From the NCBI GenBank assembly GCA_019359285.1, contig JAHHHQ010000057.1, positions 21,622-85,621 on the forward strand: 64,000 bases of DNA, written 5' to 3'. Numbering within the stretch: position 1 is the stretch's first letter; the number at the start of each line of letters is the position of its first letter. The notes under the pieces are model-generated. The model was not told the origin of the DNA. It did not search any database and worked only from the letters and a program-made list of their open reading frames with translations. Shown here piece by piece: positions 26,788 to 36,034 of this stretch. The stretch comes from Nodosilinea sp. WJT8-NPBG4. Its GTDB lineage: Bacteria; Cyanobacteriota; Cyanobacteriia; Phormidesmidales; Phormidesmidaceae. Position numbers and translations under genes: made by a program.

Positions 26788-28490
26788 ACCGGGCGACAGT
26801 CAACGACTGGCCCTCTGGTGTAAACACCTCGGCCCGGCTGCCTGCCGCTGAAAGTTTATCCCTGACCCAACAAGTGGCCCAAATGGTGGTGGTGCGCGCC
26901 TCGGGTCACCTGTTTGATCACGAAATTCGCTACCCCGCTTGGGAAGCTGACAACGCCGCCCTCACCCGCTACGTCGAAGAACTGGGCGTGGGCGGAGTAA
27001 TTTTGCTCGGGGGCAGCGCCGCCGAAGTGGGACTCAAAACCCAGGCGCTTCAGACCCAGGCCCGGATTCCGCTGCTGATTGCCGCCGATGTGGAAGAGGG
27101 AGTCGGTCAGCGATTTAGCGGCGCCACTTGGTTTCCGCCGCCGATGGCGCTGTCGGCCGTAGCCGATCGCAACCCCACCGCCGCCTTGGCCTACGCCGAG
27201 GCTTTTGGGGCTGCCACCTCTGCCGAAGCACTGGCGATCGGCCTCAACTGGGTGCTGGCTCCGGTAGTGGATATCAACAATAATCCTGCCAACCCGGTAA
27301 TTAACGTGCGGGCCTTTGGCGATGGGCTAGAGCGAGTTAGCGCCCTGACCCAGGCGTTTATTCGTGGAGCACAGACCCAGCCGGTGCTCACCGCCGCCAA
27401 GCATTTCCCTGGTCACGGCGACACTGCCACCGACTCCCACCTCGATTTGCCGGTGCTGCCCCACAGCCTCGATCGCTTCAGAGATCTGGAGCTGGCACCG
27501 TTTCGAGCTGCGATCGCCGCTGGGGTAGACAGCATCATGACGGCGCATCTCCAAATTCCTGCCTTAGATGCCCGCCTGCCCGCCACACTTTCGCCCGCCA
27601 CACTCACTGGGCTGCTGCGCCAAGAGATGGGTTTTGACGGGCTGATTGTGACCGATGCCTTGATTATGGGAGCGATCGCCAACACCTACGGCCCCTATGA
27701 AGCGGCAGTGTTAGCGGTGGAAGCCGGCGCCGATGTGCTGCTCATGCCTGGCGATCCGGAAGGAGTAATTGCTGCGGTAGTAGAAGCCGTGAACGTGGGG
27801 CGCATCGACCCAGCGCGCATCACAGCCAGTGTGGAACGCCTCTGGCGGGCTAAACAAAAGGTAGCCCCTGCCCTGCTGCCCGACGGGGCTGGTCATGCTT
27901 GGGAACACCTGCCGCCACCCCCGGTGAATTTGGCAGCCGTGGCCCAGCCCGCGACGCGTCAGCTCGCCGCCGATATACTCGCCGCATCGATGACGGTGCA
28001 AGGCCAGGTGGCTCCCAGCACCGCTGCCACCCCCGGCCACAACATTGTGATTGTCGATGATTTGGTTGGCTGTCGCTTTCTAGAGCGCACGGCAGCGGCC
28101 CTCACCTGGCCCCAAGGCCATCATTACCACCTCAAGCTGGTCGATACTCAGGGTTGCCAGCACTGGCCTTGGGGCGAGGGAGAATTCTCGGCTGAGCAGA
28201 GCCTGCGACCTAGCCTGGTGCAGATTTTTGTGCGGGGCAATCCCTTTCGCGGCTCCGCCCAACTCCTACAGCTGGCGACCACCTGGCTGAAGACCCTGCG
28301 ATTGGCCCAACTGCTGCGCGGAGTCGTGATCTATGGCAGCCCCTACGCTTTAGAACAGCTGCGACCCTACCTCGCTCAAATCCCCCACGGGTTTACCTAT
28401 GGGCAAATGCCCCTGGCCCAGAGCCTGATTTTGCCTATCCTGCTGCCGGAACCGTTGGCAACTCCTGTCAGTCGAGAGTTCACCGATTAG
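26784..28490 (+). CDS. nagZ: Glycoside hydrolase family 3, NagZ-like beta-N-acetylhexosaminidase
   Basis: 568 residues. The GH3 barrel has KHFPGHGDTATDSH, carrying the His-Asp catalytic dyad typical of NagZ, and the nucleophile Asp in LIVTDALIMGA. NagZ removes GlcNAc from anhydromuropeptides in peptidoglycan recycling. A C-terminal half (about 365-568) not present in short NagZ enzymes resembles the second domain of longer GH3 proteins. Translationally coupled to rbfA. Confidence 0.85.
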   Translation: MNRATVNDWPSGVNTSARLPAAESLSLTQQVAQMVVVRASGHLFDHEIRYPAWEADNAALTRYVEELGVGGVILLGGSAAEVGLKTQALQTQARIPLLIAADVEEGVGQRFSGATWFPPPMALSAVADRNPTAALAYAEAFGAATSAEALAIGLNWVLAPVVDINNNPANPVINVRAFGDGLERVSALTQAFIRGAQTQPVLTAAKHFPGHGDTATDSHLDLPVLPHSLDRFRDLELAPFRAAIAAGVDSIMTAHLQIPALDARLPATLSPATLTGLLRQEMGFDGLIVTDALIMGAIANTYGPYEAAVLAVEAGADVLLMPGDPEGVIAAVVEAVNVGRIDPARITASVERLWRAKQKVAPALLPDGAGHAWEHLPPPPVNLAAVAQPATRQLAADILAASMTVQGQVAPSTAATPGHNIVIVDDLVGCRFLERTAAALTWPQGHHYHLKLVDTQGCQHWPWGEGEFSAEQSLRPSLVQIFVRGNPFRGSAQLLQLATTWLKTLRLAQLLRGVVIYGSPYALEQLRPYLAQIPHGFTYGQMPLAQSLILPILLPEPLATPVSREFTD

Positions 28491-28694
28491 GTCAGTTGAG
28501 TCAGCCACTTCCGTCTAGAAAACTGGTCGCTTTGTCATAGCAGCAGCTCCGGGGTAGCTAGCTGCCAGCAGTCGCCACACATGAGTAAACGTAACGGCTT
28601 ATACCAGATTTTTTATACTTTTGTTGCTCTGTATTGAGGAAAGTTGGGTGATTACACGATGCTGAATGTATCGCTTGCCACCTTTTGGTAAAGT

Positions 28695-29141
28695 ATGTTC
28701 TCTGAGCTATCCCTAGCACCTCGCTATTGCCTTGATGACGAATCACCCTGGCTCAGAGGCATTGACCCACTGCGCCGCTACTGGATCTGTGTTAACGGCG
28801 ACCCACGATCGCTACGGATGATGTCAGGGTTAGCCACCCGCACCGAAGAGGCCTTCAAGCAGGCGATTCACAGCTTTAGAAGCCTGGCTATTGGCCAAGA
28901 ACTAACTCTGCCTGCCGGGATGAGCGATCGCCTCACAATCTACTGTGTTGCCCAGAACTGCTATGCGATCGCCGACTGTTCGACCGGGGCCGAGGTGTGG
29001 CACCTGTTCGATACTGAATCTCTAGAATCGCTGCTACTGACGGCCCACCCCGACTGGCAATGTGCGCCTGAGCATTTGAATCTAGGGCGATCGCTGCTCA
29101 CCGCCGCCTGGGGTCAGCCATCGGTGCCTAGAGCCGCATAG
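28695..29141 (+). CDS. Hypothetical protein
   Basis: 148 residues, no signal peptide or membrane segment. There are cysteines in WICVNGD, IYCVAQNCYAIADC and DWQCAPEH. I do not recognise a family. Codon use matches the neighbours and HIP1 copies lie inside the frame, so it is probably genuine. Confidence 0.55.
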   Translation: MFSELSLAPRYCLDDESPWLRGIDPLRRYWICVNGDPRSLRMMSGLATRTEEAFKQAIHSFRSLAIGQELTLPAGMSDRLTIYCVAQNCYAIADCSTGAEVWHLFDTESLESLLLTAHPDWQCAPEHLNLGRSLLTAAWGQPSVPRAA

Positions 29142-29151
29142 GGTACAGGTT

Positions 29152-29559
29152 CTAGCCGCGATCGAACTGCATTAGCTCTTGCAGCGACGCCATTAGCTTA
29201 ATTTCAGCCGACTGAATGGTATCTGCCGCTGTCAGCACAAAGGTCCAGCGCACGGCCACAGTGAACAGCAGCGTCTTAACTCGACCCCTGACCACTACAC
29301 GTTGAGTGCCGTCGGCGTCCACCTCGGTCTCAACCTCGACCGGCGTGGCGCGCATAGACACGGCCTCGGCTTCTAGATAGGTGTAAATGGCCTCGGCCCC
29401 TACAATCGGTTCCTCGAAGGGAGCTACCAGAACGCCATCGGCTGCAAACAGAGCCGCTACCGCGCGGTAGTCTTCAGCGTTAAAGCCGGCAAAGTAGCCG
29501 TCGACGGCAGAGAAAACCGTCCTCAGGTTTGTGGGTGCTTCAGCAATGCGAGTGGCCAT
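29152..29559 (-). CDS. NTF2-like/SnoaL-type protein
   Basis: 135 residues forming one NTF2-like alpha+beta barrel, with FSAVDGYFAGFNAEDYRAVA at the start, FAADGVLVAPFEEPIVG in the middle and RWTFVLTAADTIQSAEIKL at the end. The fold binds small hydrophobic ligands; it is also that of the C-terminal carotenoid-binding domain of OCP, but the link is not strong enough to claim. A GGAGG motif six bases before the ATG fixes the start at 29559. Confidence 0.75.
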   Translation of the reverse strand: MATRIAEAPTNLRTVFSAVDGYFAGFNAEDYRAVAALFAADGVLVAPFEEPIVGAEAIYTYLEAEAVSMRATPVEVETEVDADGTQRVVVRGRVKTLLFTVAVRWTFVLTAADTIQSAEIKLMASLQELMQFDRG

Positions 29560-29810
29560 GGTCATCCTCCGGCGATGAATGGTTTTACAATACGGGGCTA
29601 AGTTTGGTAGGGCGTCTATCTCTTGACAGAGCAAATCAACATTGGGTTCTCTGGAGGCGCTTTGCGATCGCCCGGTTGCCATTTTGGGACCATTTTGGGA
29701 AAAGAAATTGGCTGGCGTTTCAGAGGGAGCGATCGCCCGTAAACGGACGTTCTAGGAGAAAATAGGGGGGCCTAATTCGCCGATTTGTCCTTTACCCCTA
29801 GAGCTAAGCC

Positions 29811-30881
29811 GTGACCCAAACCATGACCGCTGCCACCGTTCAAGATTGGTCAGCCTTCTTGCAGCGCCTCATTCTGGGAGAATCGCTCAGCCAGGAGCAG
29901 GCCGAAACCCTGATGCGCGGCTGGCTCAGCGAAGAGATTCCCGAGGTAGTGTCGGGCGGGCTGCTGGCGGTGCTCCAGGCCAAGGGCGTCTCCGCCGATG
30001 AGCTGGCGGGCATGGCGCGGGTGCTCCAGGGGCAATCCCTCGGCGGCGAAGGCAAAATTCACCACCTCACCCCCTGCATCGACACCTGCGGCACCGGCGG
30101 CGACGGAGCCCACACCTTTAATATTTCTACCTGCGTGGCGTTTGTCGCAGCGGCGGCAGGCATTCGGGTGGCCAAGCACGGCAATCGCTCCGCCTCCAGC
30201 AAGGTGGGGTCTGCCGATGTGCTCGAAGCCCTCGGCGTCAACCTGGGAGCTGACCCCAAGCGGGTCAAGGCGGCGCTGGATGAGGTAGGCGTCACCTTTT
30301 TGTTCGCCCGAGGCTGGCACCCGGCCATGAAAGCGGTGGCTCCCCTGCGCAGTGTCCTGAAAGTGCGCACGGTGTTTAACCTGCTGGGGCCATTGGTGAA
30401 TCCTCTGCAACCCACTGGCCAGGTAATTGGCGTTTACGACGTGGCTGTGGTGCCCGCCATGGCCGAGGCCCTCAATCAGCTGGGCATTCCCCAGGCGATC
30501 GTGCTCCACGGCCGCGAGCGGCTGGATGAAGCCGGGCTGGGCGACAAAACCGATATCTCGGTGGTTGAGAACGGCCAGGTGACGAGCGCCGTGATCGAGC
30601 CCCAGGCTCTAGGCTTAGCTGCTGCCCCCCTCAGCGCCCTGCGCGGCGGCGAGGTCGAAGAGAACACCGCCATTCTGACCGCTGTGCTTCAGGGCAAAGG
30701 CACCCAGGCCCAGCAGGATGTGGTGGCCCTAAATGCGGCTCTGGCGCTGAAAGTGGGAGAAAAGGTGCAGGCTGACACGCTAGAAACATCCATCGCCGAA
30801 GGCATTACCCTGGCGAAAGACATTCTCGCCAGCGGGGCCGCCTGGGATCAGCTGCAAGCCTTGGTAGCGTTCTTGGCTTAA
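29811..30881 (+). CDS. trpD: Anthranilate phosphoribosyltransferase
   Basis: 356 residues. The family motifs are DTCGTGGDGAHTFNIST (about 90-106), AKHGNRSASSKVGSADVLEALG (about 121-142) and the second metal motif GLGDKTDISVV. TrpD joins anthranilate with PRPP in the second step of tryptophan synthesis. It uses aromatic precursors made through the DAHP synthase encoded ten kilobases downstream. No leader peptide or attenuator is seen before it, unlike aroF. The start is GTG at 29811 or ATG at 29823. Confidence 0.95.
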   Translation: MTQTMTAATVQDWSAFLQRLILGESLSQEQAETLMRGWLSEEIPEVVSGGLLAVLQAKGVSADELAGMARVLQGQSLGGEGKIHHLTPCIDTCGTGGDGAHTFNISTCVAFVAAAAGIRVAKHGNRSASSKVGSADVLEALGVNLGADPKRVKAALDEVGVTFLFARGWHPAMKAVAPLRSVLKVRTVFNLLGPLVNPLQPTGQVIGVYDVAVVPAMAEALNQLGIPQAIVLHGRERLDEAGLGDKTDISVVENGQVTSAVIEPQALGLAAAPLSALRGGEVEENTAILTAVLQGKGTQAQQDVVALNAALALKVGEKVQADTLETSIAEGITLAKDILASGAAWDQLQALVAFLA

Positions 30882-30920
30882 GGTTTCTGCTGGCTTCGAC
30901 TCCGCTTAGTCAACAGGAAC

Positions 30921-31124
30921 TCAGCCGTCCGGGAATTGCCAGCAGGCGACGTGTTCAACCCGTCGGCTGCCGCAGGCGCAAGCGATATTTTCGTCGTCCG
31001 AAGCCATCCAGGTAGCATCGCAGTCGCGGCAGTGGCAGAGAATGTTGTTCAGATTGGCCTGGGCCAAACCGAAGCGCCAGCGCTCCAGTTCCTCGGGTGT
31101 AAGGTGAGAGGGAGGGGTAGCCAT
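30921..31124 (-). CDS. Small zinc-ribbon-like protein
   Basis: 67 residues. LCHCRDCDATW and IACACGSRRV place two cysteine clusters about 16 residues apart, suggesting a zinc ribbon. An N-terminal helix (LTPEELERWRFGLAQ) precedes it. I do not recognise the family. It is transcribed away from trpD and ahead of the rhomboid gene. Confidence 0.6.
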   Translation of the reverse strand: MATPPSHLTPEELERWRFGLAQANLNNILCHCRDCDATWMASDDENIACACGSRRVEHVACWQFPDG

Positions 31125-31187
31125 GGGAGAAAACGGGAAAAGGAGGGAAGAACGAAGCTTGAAGAATTAAGATTCTACAGGCAGCAG

Positions 31188-31820
31188 CTAGAAACCAGAG
31201 TTGTTCCTGACCCATTCCAGCATGATCGACAGGTGGCGAGCCACGATGACACCGCCGGCGAAACCCATGCCATGACCCACCCACGACTTGCCCCGTTGCA
31301 GCGGTAGCAGACCCCAGAGAGCACTGCCATAGAGCAGGCCAACGACCACAGCAGCGGCGATCGCCCCTGGGCTGCGTTCAAAATAGCCCCGCAGCAGCAG
31401 ATAGCCCAGGTAGCCAAACACCACACCGCTAGCACCCAGGTGGCGGGTGCCGGGGCGGCCCAACAGCCAAATGCCCACGCCGCTAAACACCCAGCAAAAC
31501 ACCGTGACTAGCCCCAGCACCTCTAGCCCCTGAAGCAAAATCACGGTACCCAAAATCGCCAAGGGGCCAGAGTTAGCAGCCAGGTGGCCAAAGTCGCCGT
31601 GAAGTAGGGGAGCCACCGCAATGCCCGGCAACCCATCTAGACTACGGGGTTCAATGCTGAGCTTAGGCAATACCCGCCGCCCGGTGACAAAATCCACCAC
31701 GGCCAGCACCCACATTAGCGCCAGCAGGTAGGCCAACAGAGAGATCCCCTGCCGGAAGCCATCGGGCAACACGATTTGGTCGAAGGAAAACAAGGCGATC
31801 GCAGCCGCAAATAAACTCAC
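31188..31820 (-). CDS. Rhomboid-family intramembrane serine protease
   Basis: 210 residues with six predicted membrane helices. The catalytic serine is in GASG (Ser131) and the histidine in WVGHGMG (His183). The upstream HGDFGHLAANS (about 74-84) supplies the usual His and Asn of the oxyanion site. Rhomboids cut substrate helices within the membrane; substrates here are unknown. Only five bases separate it from the upstream nnr gene, so they share an operon. Confidence 0.85.
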   Translation of the reverse strand: MSLFAAAIALFSFDQIVLPDGFRQGISLLAYLLALMWVLAVVDFVTGRRVLPKLSIEPRSLDGLPGIAVAPLLHGDFGHLAANSGPLAILGTVILLQGLEVLGLVTVFCWVFSGVGIWLLGRPGTRHLGASGVVFGYLGYLLLRGYFERSPGAIAAAVVVGLLYGSALWGLLPLQRGKSWVGHGMGFAGGVIVARHLSIMLEWVRNNSGF

Positions 31821-31825
31821 GCCCT

Positions 31826-33382
31826 TCAGGCTAGCACCTGGGCCAGCACCGGGTTCAAGTATTGGACTAACTGGGTGCCATCGACCCCCAGTTCAGTGCG
31901 ATCGCGGGCGGCGGCGCGAGCCCCCTGGCCATGCCACCAGGCTCCGACCAGCGCCGCATCCAGCGCTGAATCTAGGGAATTGTCGGCATCTGCGGCCATA
32001 GCCTGGGCCAGCAGACCGCCAATTAAGCCAGTCAACACATCGCCGCTGCCGCCCCGCGCCAGCGCCGGGGTGCTTTCGGGCACGTACCAAACTGTGCCGT
32101 TGGGGTGAGCGATCGCCGTACAGGCTCCCTTTAGTAGCACCACCGCTCCACTCTGCGCAGCGGCCTGCTGCGCCGCCGCGCCGCCGTCTCCAGAATTCTC
32201 TAACTGCTCAGGAAACAGCCGTTTAAACTCGCCTTGGTGAGGCGTTAGCACTGTAGGTGGCTGCCGCTGTTTCAAGGTCTCAACAGTGCCTAGATCTGCT
32301 AAGACGTTGAGGCCATCGGCATCGAGCAACAGAGGTGTCTGGTTCTGCAAAACGGCCTGCACTGCTTTTCCAGCGTGGCGGCTCAGCCCTGGCCCACAGG
32401 CGATCGCGCTGTAGCGGCTCAGGTCTAGGGTGTCGGGTAGATGGGCGATCGCCCCCGCCGCCGTTTCTGGACAGCCCACTACCAGCGCTTCAGGAATTTG
32501 AGCTACTACCATCAATCGCAGCGACTCGGGCACCGCCAGGGTGAGCATCCCCACCCCGGTTGCTCTAGCTCCCAACGCCGCCAACAAAGCTGCCCCGGCG
32601 TAGGGCCGCGACCCTGACACCAGCAGTAAATGCCCCACTCGATACTTATGGGTATTGGCCTGGCGAGGCAGCGGCAGCTTCTCGCGGATGGTCGATAGGG
32701 TGGCCCGCCGTACTGAGGGTGAGCTCTCCAATACTGCCGCTATGGCTTTAAGAGGGATATCAAAGCCGATTAAATGGGGCTGCCCCAAATACGCCAGCGC
32801 TTCCTCCTGGCAAAAAGCCCGCTTCCACAGCCCTAGGCAGAGGGTGTAGGTAGCCTGCACTGCCGTCCCCAGCGCCTTGCCAGTATCGGTGTGCAATCCC
32901 GAGGGCAGGTCAATACTGATTACAGGACAACTGGCTGCATTGATCGCCGCCACCGCGTCAGCCATGGCCCCCTCAATCAGGCGCTCTAGGCCAAAACCAA
33001 ACAGTCCGTCGAGCAGCACATCGTAGGGGGCCAGCTCTGCCATCGCCCTCACGACCGGAATGCCTAAATACTCTGTAAACCGCAGGTGGTCAGCGGTCAG
33101 CGGCTTCAGGCGTTCGGCCGGACTGCACACCTGCACCTGATAGCCCTGGGCCGCCAGTTCTCGCGCCACCACCAACGCGTCGCCGCCGTTGTGCCCTGGC
33201 CCAGCCACCACAGCAATCCGGGGATAGCGCTGGAGCGGAAACTGAGCCACTAGCCAAGCGGCAATGCGGCCCGCCACCTTTTCCATCAGCGCGGCCACAG
33301 GCATACCGGCGTCGAACAGGCGACCTTCAATAGCCCGCATCTGCTCAGAGGTGACGATGCGATCGCGAAATTCACAGCTCAT
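31826..33382 (-). CDS. nnr: Bifunctional NAD(P)H-hydrate epimerase and dehydratase
   Basis: About 518 residues. The N-terminal domain (about 1-215, YjeF_N) has VVAGPGHNGGDALVVAREL and epimerises NAD(P)HX. The C-terminal domain (about 225-518, ribokinase-like) has VLTPHQGEFKRLFP and the anion-hole ARGGSGDVLTGLIGGLL and is the ADP-dependent dehydratase. Together they repair hydrated NAD(P)H in the cytosol. The ATG at 33382 (MSCEFRDRIVTSEQM) is preferred to 33400. Confidence 0.92.
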   Translation of the reverse strand: MSCEFRDRIVTSEQMRAIEGRLFDAGMPVAALMEKVAGRIAAWLVAQFPLQRYPRIAVVAGPGHNGGDALVVARELAAQGYQVQVCSPAERLKPLTADHLRFTEYLGIPVVRAMAELAPYDVLLDGLFGFGLERLIEGAMADAVAAINAASCPVISIDLPSGLHTDTGKALGTAVQATYTLCLGLWKRAFCQEEALAYLGQPHLIGFDIPLKAIAAVLESSPSVRRATLSTIREKLPLPRQANTHKYRVGHLLLVSGSRPYAGAALLAALGARATGVGMLTLAVPESLRLMVVAQIPEALVVGCPETAAGAIAHLPDTLDLSRYSAIACGPGLSRHAGKAVQAVLQNQTPLLLDADGLNVLADLGTVETLKQRQPPTVLTPHQGEFKRLFPEQLENSGDGGAAAQQAAAQSGAVVLLKGACTAIAHPNGTVWYVPESTPALARGGSGDVLTGLIGGLLAQAMAADADNSLDSALDAALVGAWWHGQGARAAARDRTELGVDGTQLVQYLNPVLAQVLA

Positions 33383-33388
33383 GGGCTT

Positions 33389-33441
33389 ACAAACAAACAA
33401 ACAATAGGCAACGGACTCTCAATACAATCCATCGCCTATTG
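33389..33441 (-). terminator. Minus-strand intrinsic terminator
   Basis: CAATAGGC (33402-33409) and GCCTATTG (33434-33441) are perfect inverted arms; on the minus strand the stem is followed by TTTGTTTGTTTGT. It lies 29 bases past the stop of the gene at 33470 and separates it from nnr. Confidence 0.6.
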
Positions 33442-33469
33442 ATCCTATTGGTTTATCGCCCAGGGGTAT

Positions 33470-34411
33470 CTAGCGTTCAAAGAAAACCCGGCTATTGCCA
33501 AGGCCAGCTTGGCGATAGAAATCATTCCAACGGTTGGCCAGCCCGCGATCGGCAAAGGGGCCAACAGCAACGTGGGGACCCCGAGGTTCTGTGCGCTGCT
33601 GTACGCGGTCGGGCGGGGTTCCGAGTTGAATCACCTGACTGCTCACGGTGCCTAAGCTTGAAGCATCGGTGGGAATAACCACGTAGTAAGGCGCGCTAGC
33701 CGACTCAGTCATCGGCGGAGCCGATGTCGGTGGCGCCATTATTTCCCCAGCGGGAGGTGCGGCCGGCACACCATAGTTAAGCTCTTGACCAAACTCCACA
33801 TTCCCCGCAGTCGAAGGCACCGCGGCAACGCCCGGCGGCAGGGCTGGCACGGGCACAGCCGTCACCGCAGCCTGGGGAAATGCCGCATCGGGCAGGGGCG
33901 GCAAATCGCCGTTGGACGCATAAACGTTGTTGGGTAGCGAAGCCGTTTGAGAATAGTAGGGCACAGCCGCCGCTACCTGGGCCATCTCAGCTCTGACCCC
34001 AAGAGCCCCCAAATCGGTAATGCGCTGCTGAGCATTGCCGGTCATGTTAAACCGCCCCGCCTGTATCACCGATCGCCCTTGGAACGAGGTGCGAAAGGCC
34101 GTCGGCTCCACCAGACGCACCTGGCTTAGCGTGGCTTCGCTGGTGTCGCCAACATAAATTAGATACTGCTGGCCACTGCTAGTGGACACCTGTTGGGGCA
34201 TAGTTGCCCCAGGCACAGGCACCGCCCCAGCGGGTAGCGGCGGCACAACCTCATAGCCCTGGGCCATGCCCTGGGACGCCGTGCTGATTACCGCAGTGGT
34301 GGCGATCGCGATCGCCGCCGACATTTTCAGGGGTAGCCCACGCCCGCAGCTACTCCATAAGCCCAACAAACTGTTCTGCATTAAGCCCAACAAACTGTTC
34401 TGCATTGCCAT
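33470..34411 (-). CDS. Exported protein with C-terminal SPOR-like repeat
   Basis: About 313 residues. A long N-terminal segment with a signal peptide (cleavage near GMA-QGY, about residue 50), a Pro/Ala/Val-rich middle, and two related SPOR-like segments: about 67-125 (QYLIYVGDTSEATLSQVRLV) and about 240-313 (YYVVIPTDASSLGTVSSQVI, then GPFADRGLANRWNDFYRQAG). SPOR domains bind denuded peptidoglycan at division sites, but this assignment is by pattern only. A perfect 24-bp duplication encodes MQNSLLGL twice at the N-terminus. AGGAG five bases before the ATG supports 34411. Confidence 0.65.
   Translation of the reverse strand: MAMQNSLLGLMQNSLLGLWSSCGRGLPLKMSAAIAIATTAVISTASQGMAQGYEVVPPLPAGAVPVPGATMPQQVSTSSGQQYLIYVGDTSEATLSQVRLVEPTAFRTSFQGRSVIQAGRFNMTGNAQQRITDLGALGVRAEMAQVAAAVPYYSQTASLPNNVYASNGDLPPLPDAAFPQAAVTAVPVPALPPGVAAVPSTAGNVEFGQELNYGVPAAPPAGEIMAPPTSAPPMTESASAPYYVVIPTDASSLGTVSSQVIQLGTPPDRVQQRTEPRGPHVAVGPFADRGLANRWNDFYRQAGLGNSRVFFER
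34358..34405. repeat. Perfect 24-bp tandem duplication inside the SPOR-like gene
   Basis: Units 34358-34381 and 34382-34405 are identical and in frame, repeating MQNSLLGL before the signal peptide. Each unit starts with an ATG on the minus strand, so both copies could serve as starts. Confidence 0.85.
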
Positions 34412-34684
34412 CACGACTCCTGCCCATTACTCGTATGGTGAACCGGTAGACGGTCAAGCATCAACGACTTTTTGCCCGTCCTCTATATGCCTTGAGGATG
34501 TTAGCGCAGATTTCAAAAACCGCATCGTTCTAGCCCAATCTTTTAATTGGCACAGACTGCCCATCGCCTCTGTGATGCAGATCACCAGTTACAGGCTGCA
34601 ACATCACCGGAGCAGAGGCCTATGAGTCACCCGTGAGGGTTGTGACATTTCTTACCATAGATGCAACCTGCAACAGTAAGCGCT
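34412..34684. other. Divergent intergenic region
   Basis: It lies between the SPOR-like gene (minus) and the small protein (plus). I see no gene; the promoters of both should be here. Confidence 0.4.
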
Positions 34685-34795
34685 ATGGCTAAGCCCTGCG
34701 GCAAACCCCTCAAAACCAATCCGTTTACGACCCAACGCGATCCACACACGGGGGAATGGCACGTGGTAAAGACTCACCCCAGGAGTCGTCGATAA
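34685..34795 (+). CDS. Small conserved-looking protein, 36 residues
   Basis: The frame from the ATG at 34685 to the TAA at 34793-34795 encodes MAKPCGKPLKTNPFTTQRDP, followed by HTGEWHVVKTHPRSRR. The pattern TNPFTT.RDP.TG.W.V.K resembles a family of tiny basic cyanobacterial proteins, though I cannot confirm it. It is too short for standard gene finders. No strong Shine-Dalgarno is visible (AACAGTAAGCGCT precedes it). An 8-bp stem TCTGACCA..TGGTCAGA lies downstream at about 34826-34848. Confidence 0.55.
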   Translation: MAKPCGKPLKTNPFTTQRDPHTGEWHVVKTHPRSRR

Positions 34796-34983
34796 TTCCT
34801 GGGGATGACCATAGCCAGAATTCTGATCTGACCACTGTATCTGGTCAGACTCGTCCCTCCGTCCATAGCCGTGAATCTGAGATCGAGAAGGAAGTAAGTC
34901 TTCAAACCACTTTAACCAGAGCTAGGATCGCTGGGCTATAGTGTGGGCTCATTCCGTCTGTGGAACGCGTTCACACCATTGTC

Positions 34984-35931
34984 ATGCGCCAACTCTATCC
35001 CCCCATTGAGCCCTACCATGCCGAATACCTAGTGGTATCAGAACGGCATCGGCTTTACGTAGAGCAGGTCGGCAACCCCAAGGGCAAGCCGGTGGTATTT
35101 TTACACGGTGGGCCTGGAGGTGGCAGTAACCCCACCTATCGACAGTTCTTTGATCCCGATCGCTGGCGCGTTGTGCTGTTTGATCAGCGAGGCTGCGGCA
35201 AAAGTTTGCCCCACGCCGATTTAGAAGACAACACTACCTGGGCGTTGGTTAGCGACATCGAGAAAATTCGCGTTCATCTGGGTATTGACCAATGGACCGT
35301 GTTTGGCGGCAGCTGGGGCAGCACCCTGGCTCTGGCCTACGCTCAAACCCACCCCGATCGCTGCCAGGGGCTAATTTTGCGCGGCATTTTTACCCTGCGC
35401 CAGCGAGAAATTAGCTGGTTTTATCAATCGGGGGCCAGTTTCCTCTATCCCGATGCCTGGGAGCAGTATCTCGCCCCCATTCCCGAAGCCGAGCGGCATG
35501 ATTTGGTCAAGGCCTACTACCGCCGCCTCACCAGCGACAACATTGAAGAACGACTGACCGCCGCCCGCGCCTGGGCCGTGTGGGAGGCCAGCACCAGCAA
35601 GCTCGTGCAAGACCCCGGCCTGCTGCACCACTTCAGCGCAGACGAGTTTGCCATCGCCTTTGCTCGCATCGAGTGTCACTACTTTATCAATCGAGGCTTT
35701 TTCGAAACCGACGACCACATCCTCAGCCAGGTACACCGCATTCGCCACATTTCCGGCGTCATTGTGCAGGGTCGCTACGATGTGGTGTGCCCCGCCACCA
35801 CCGCATGGGAACTGCACCGGGCCTGGCCCGAAGCCCGGTTTGTCATGGTGCAAGAGGCCGGCCACTCAGCCATGGAGCCAGGTATTGCCGATGCGCTAAT
35901 TGAGGCGACGGATGAGTTTGCGCGGCGGTGA
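34984..35931 (+). CDS. pip: Proline iminopeptidase
   Basis: 315 residues, an alpha/beta hydrolase of peptidase family S33. HGGPGGG (oxyanion hole, about 41-47), FDQRGCGKS (about 66-74), the nucleophile elbow GGSWGS (Ser110), the acid in GRYDVVCP and the His in AGHSAMEPG are all present. It removes N-terminal proline from peptides in the cytosol. The ATG at 34984 (MRQLYPPIEPY) matches the family start better than the GTG at 34960. Confidence 0.93.
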   Translation: MRQLYPPIEPYHAEYLVVSERHRLYVEQVGNPKGKPVVFLHGGPGGGSNPTYRQFFDPDRWRVVLFDQRGCGKSLPHADLEDNTTWALVSDIEKIRVHLGIDQWTVFGGSWGSTLALAYAQTHPDRCQGLILRGIFTLRQREISWFYQSGASFLYPDAWEQYLAPIPEAERHDLVKAYYRRLTSDNIEERLTAARAWAVWEASTSKLVQDPGLLHHFSADEFAIAFARIECHYFINRGFFETDDHILSQVHRIRHISGVIVQGRYDVVCPATTAWELHRAWPEARFVMVQEAGHSAMEPGIADALIEATDEFARR

Positions 35932-35950
35932 GGGGAGGAAGTGAGGAAGT

Positions 35951-36021
35951 TTTGAATGTTTAGTTTTGAGTTTTGAGTTTTTGCCCCATGGCTTGAATTC
36001 AAAACTTAAAATTCAAAATTC
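35951..36021. repeat. AT-rich inverted repeat in a convergent spacer
   Basis: TTTTGAATGTTTAGTTTTGAG on one side and CAAAACTTAAAATTCAAAAT on the other make an imperfect long inverted repeat, between the pip stop and the end of the next minus-strand gene. Such AATTCAAAA-type spacers recur in cyanobacterial genomes and can act as two-way terminators. Confidence 0.55.
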
Positions 36022-36034
36022 AACACTCTTCTCA

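Noticed and set aside
29683..29810. Leader-peptide attenuator before trpD
   Set aside because: No short ORF with Trp codons and no terminator-like hairpin is present.
29850..30509. 219-residue ORF opposite trpD
   Set aside because: Shadow of a real gene on the other strand.
34756..34941. 61-residue plus-strand ORF
   Set aside because: Overlaps the better-supported 36-residue frame in another register, and has no ribosome-binding site.
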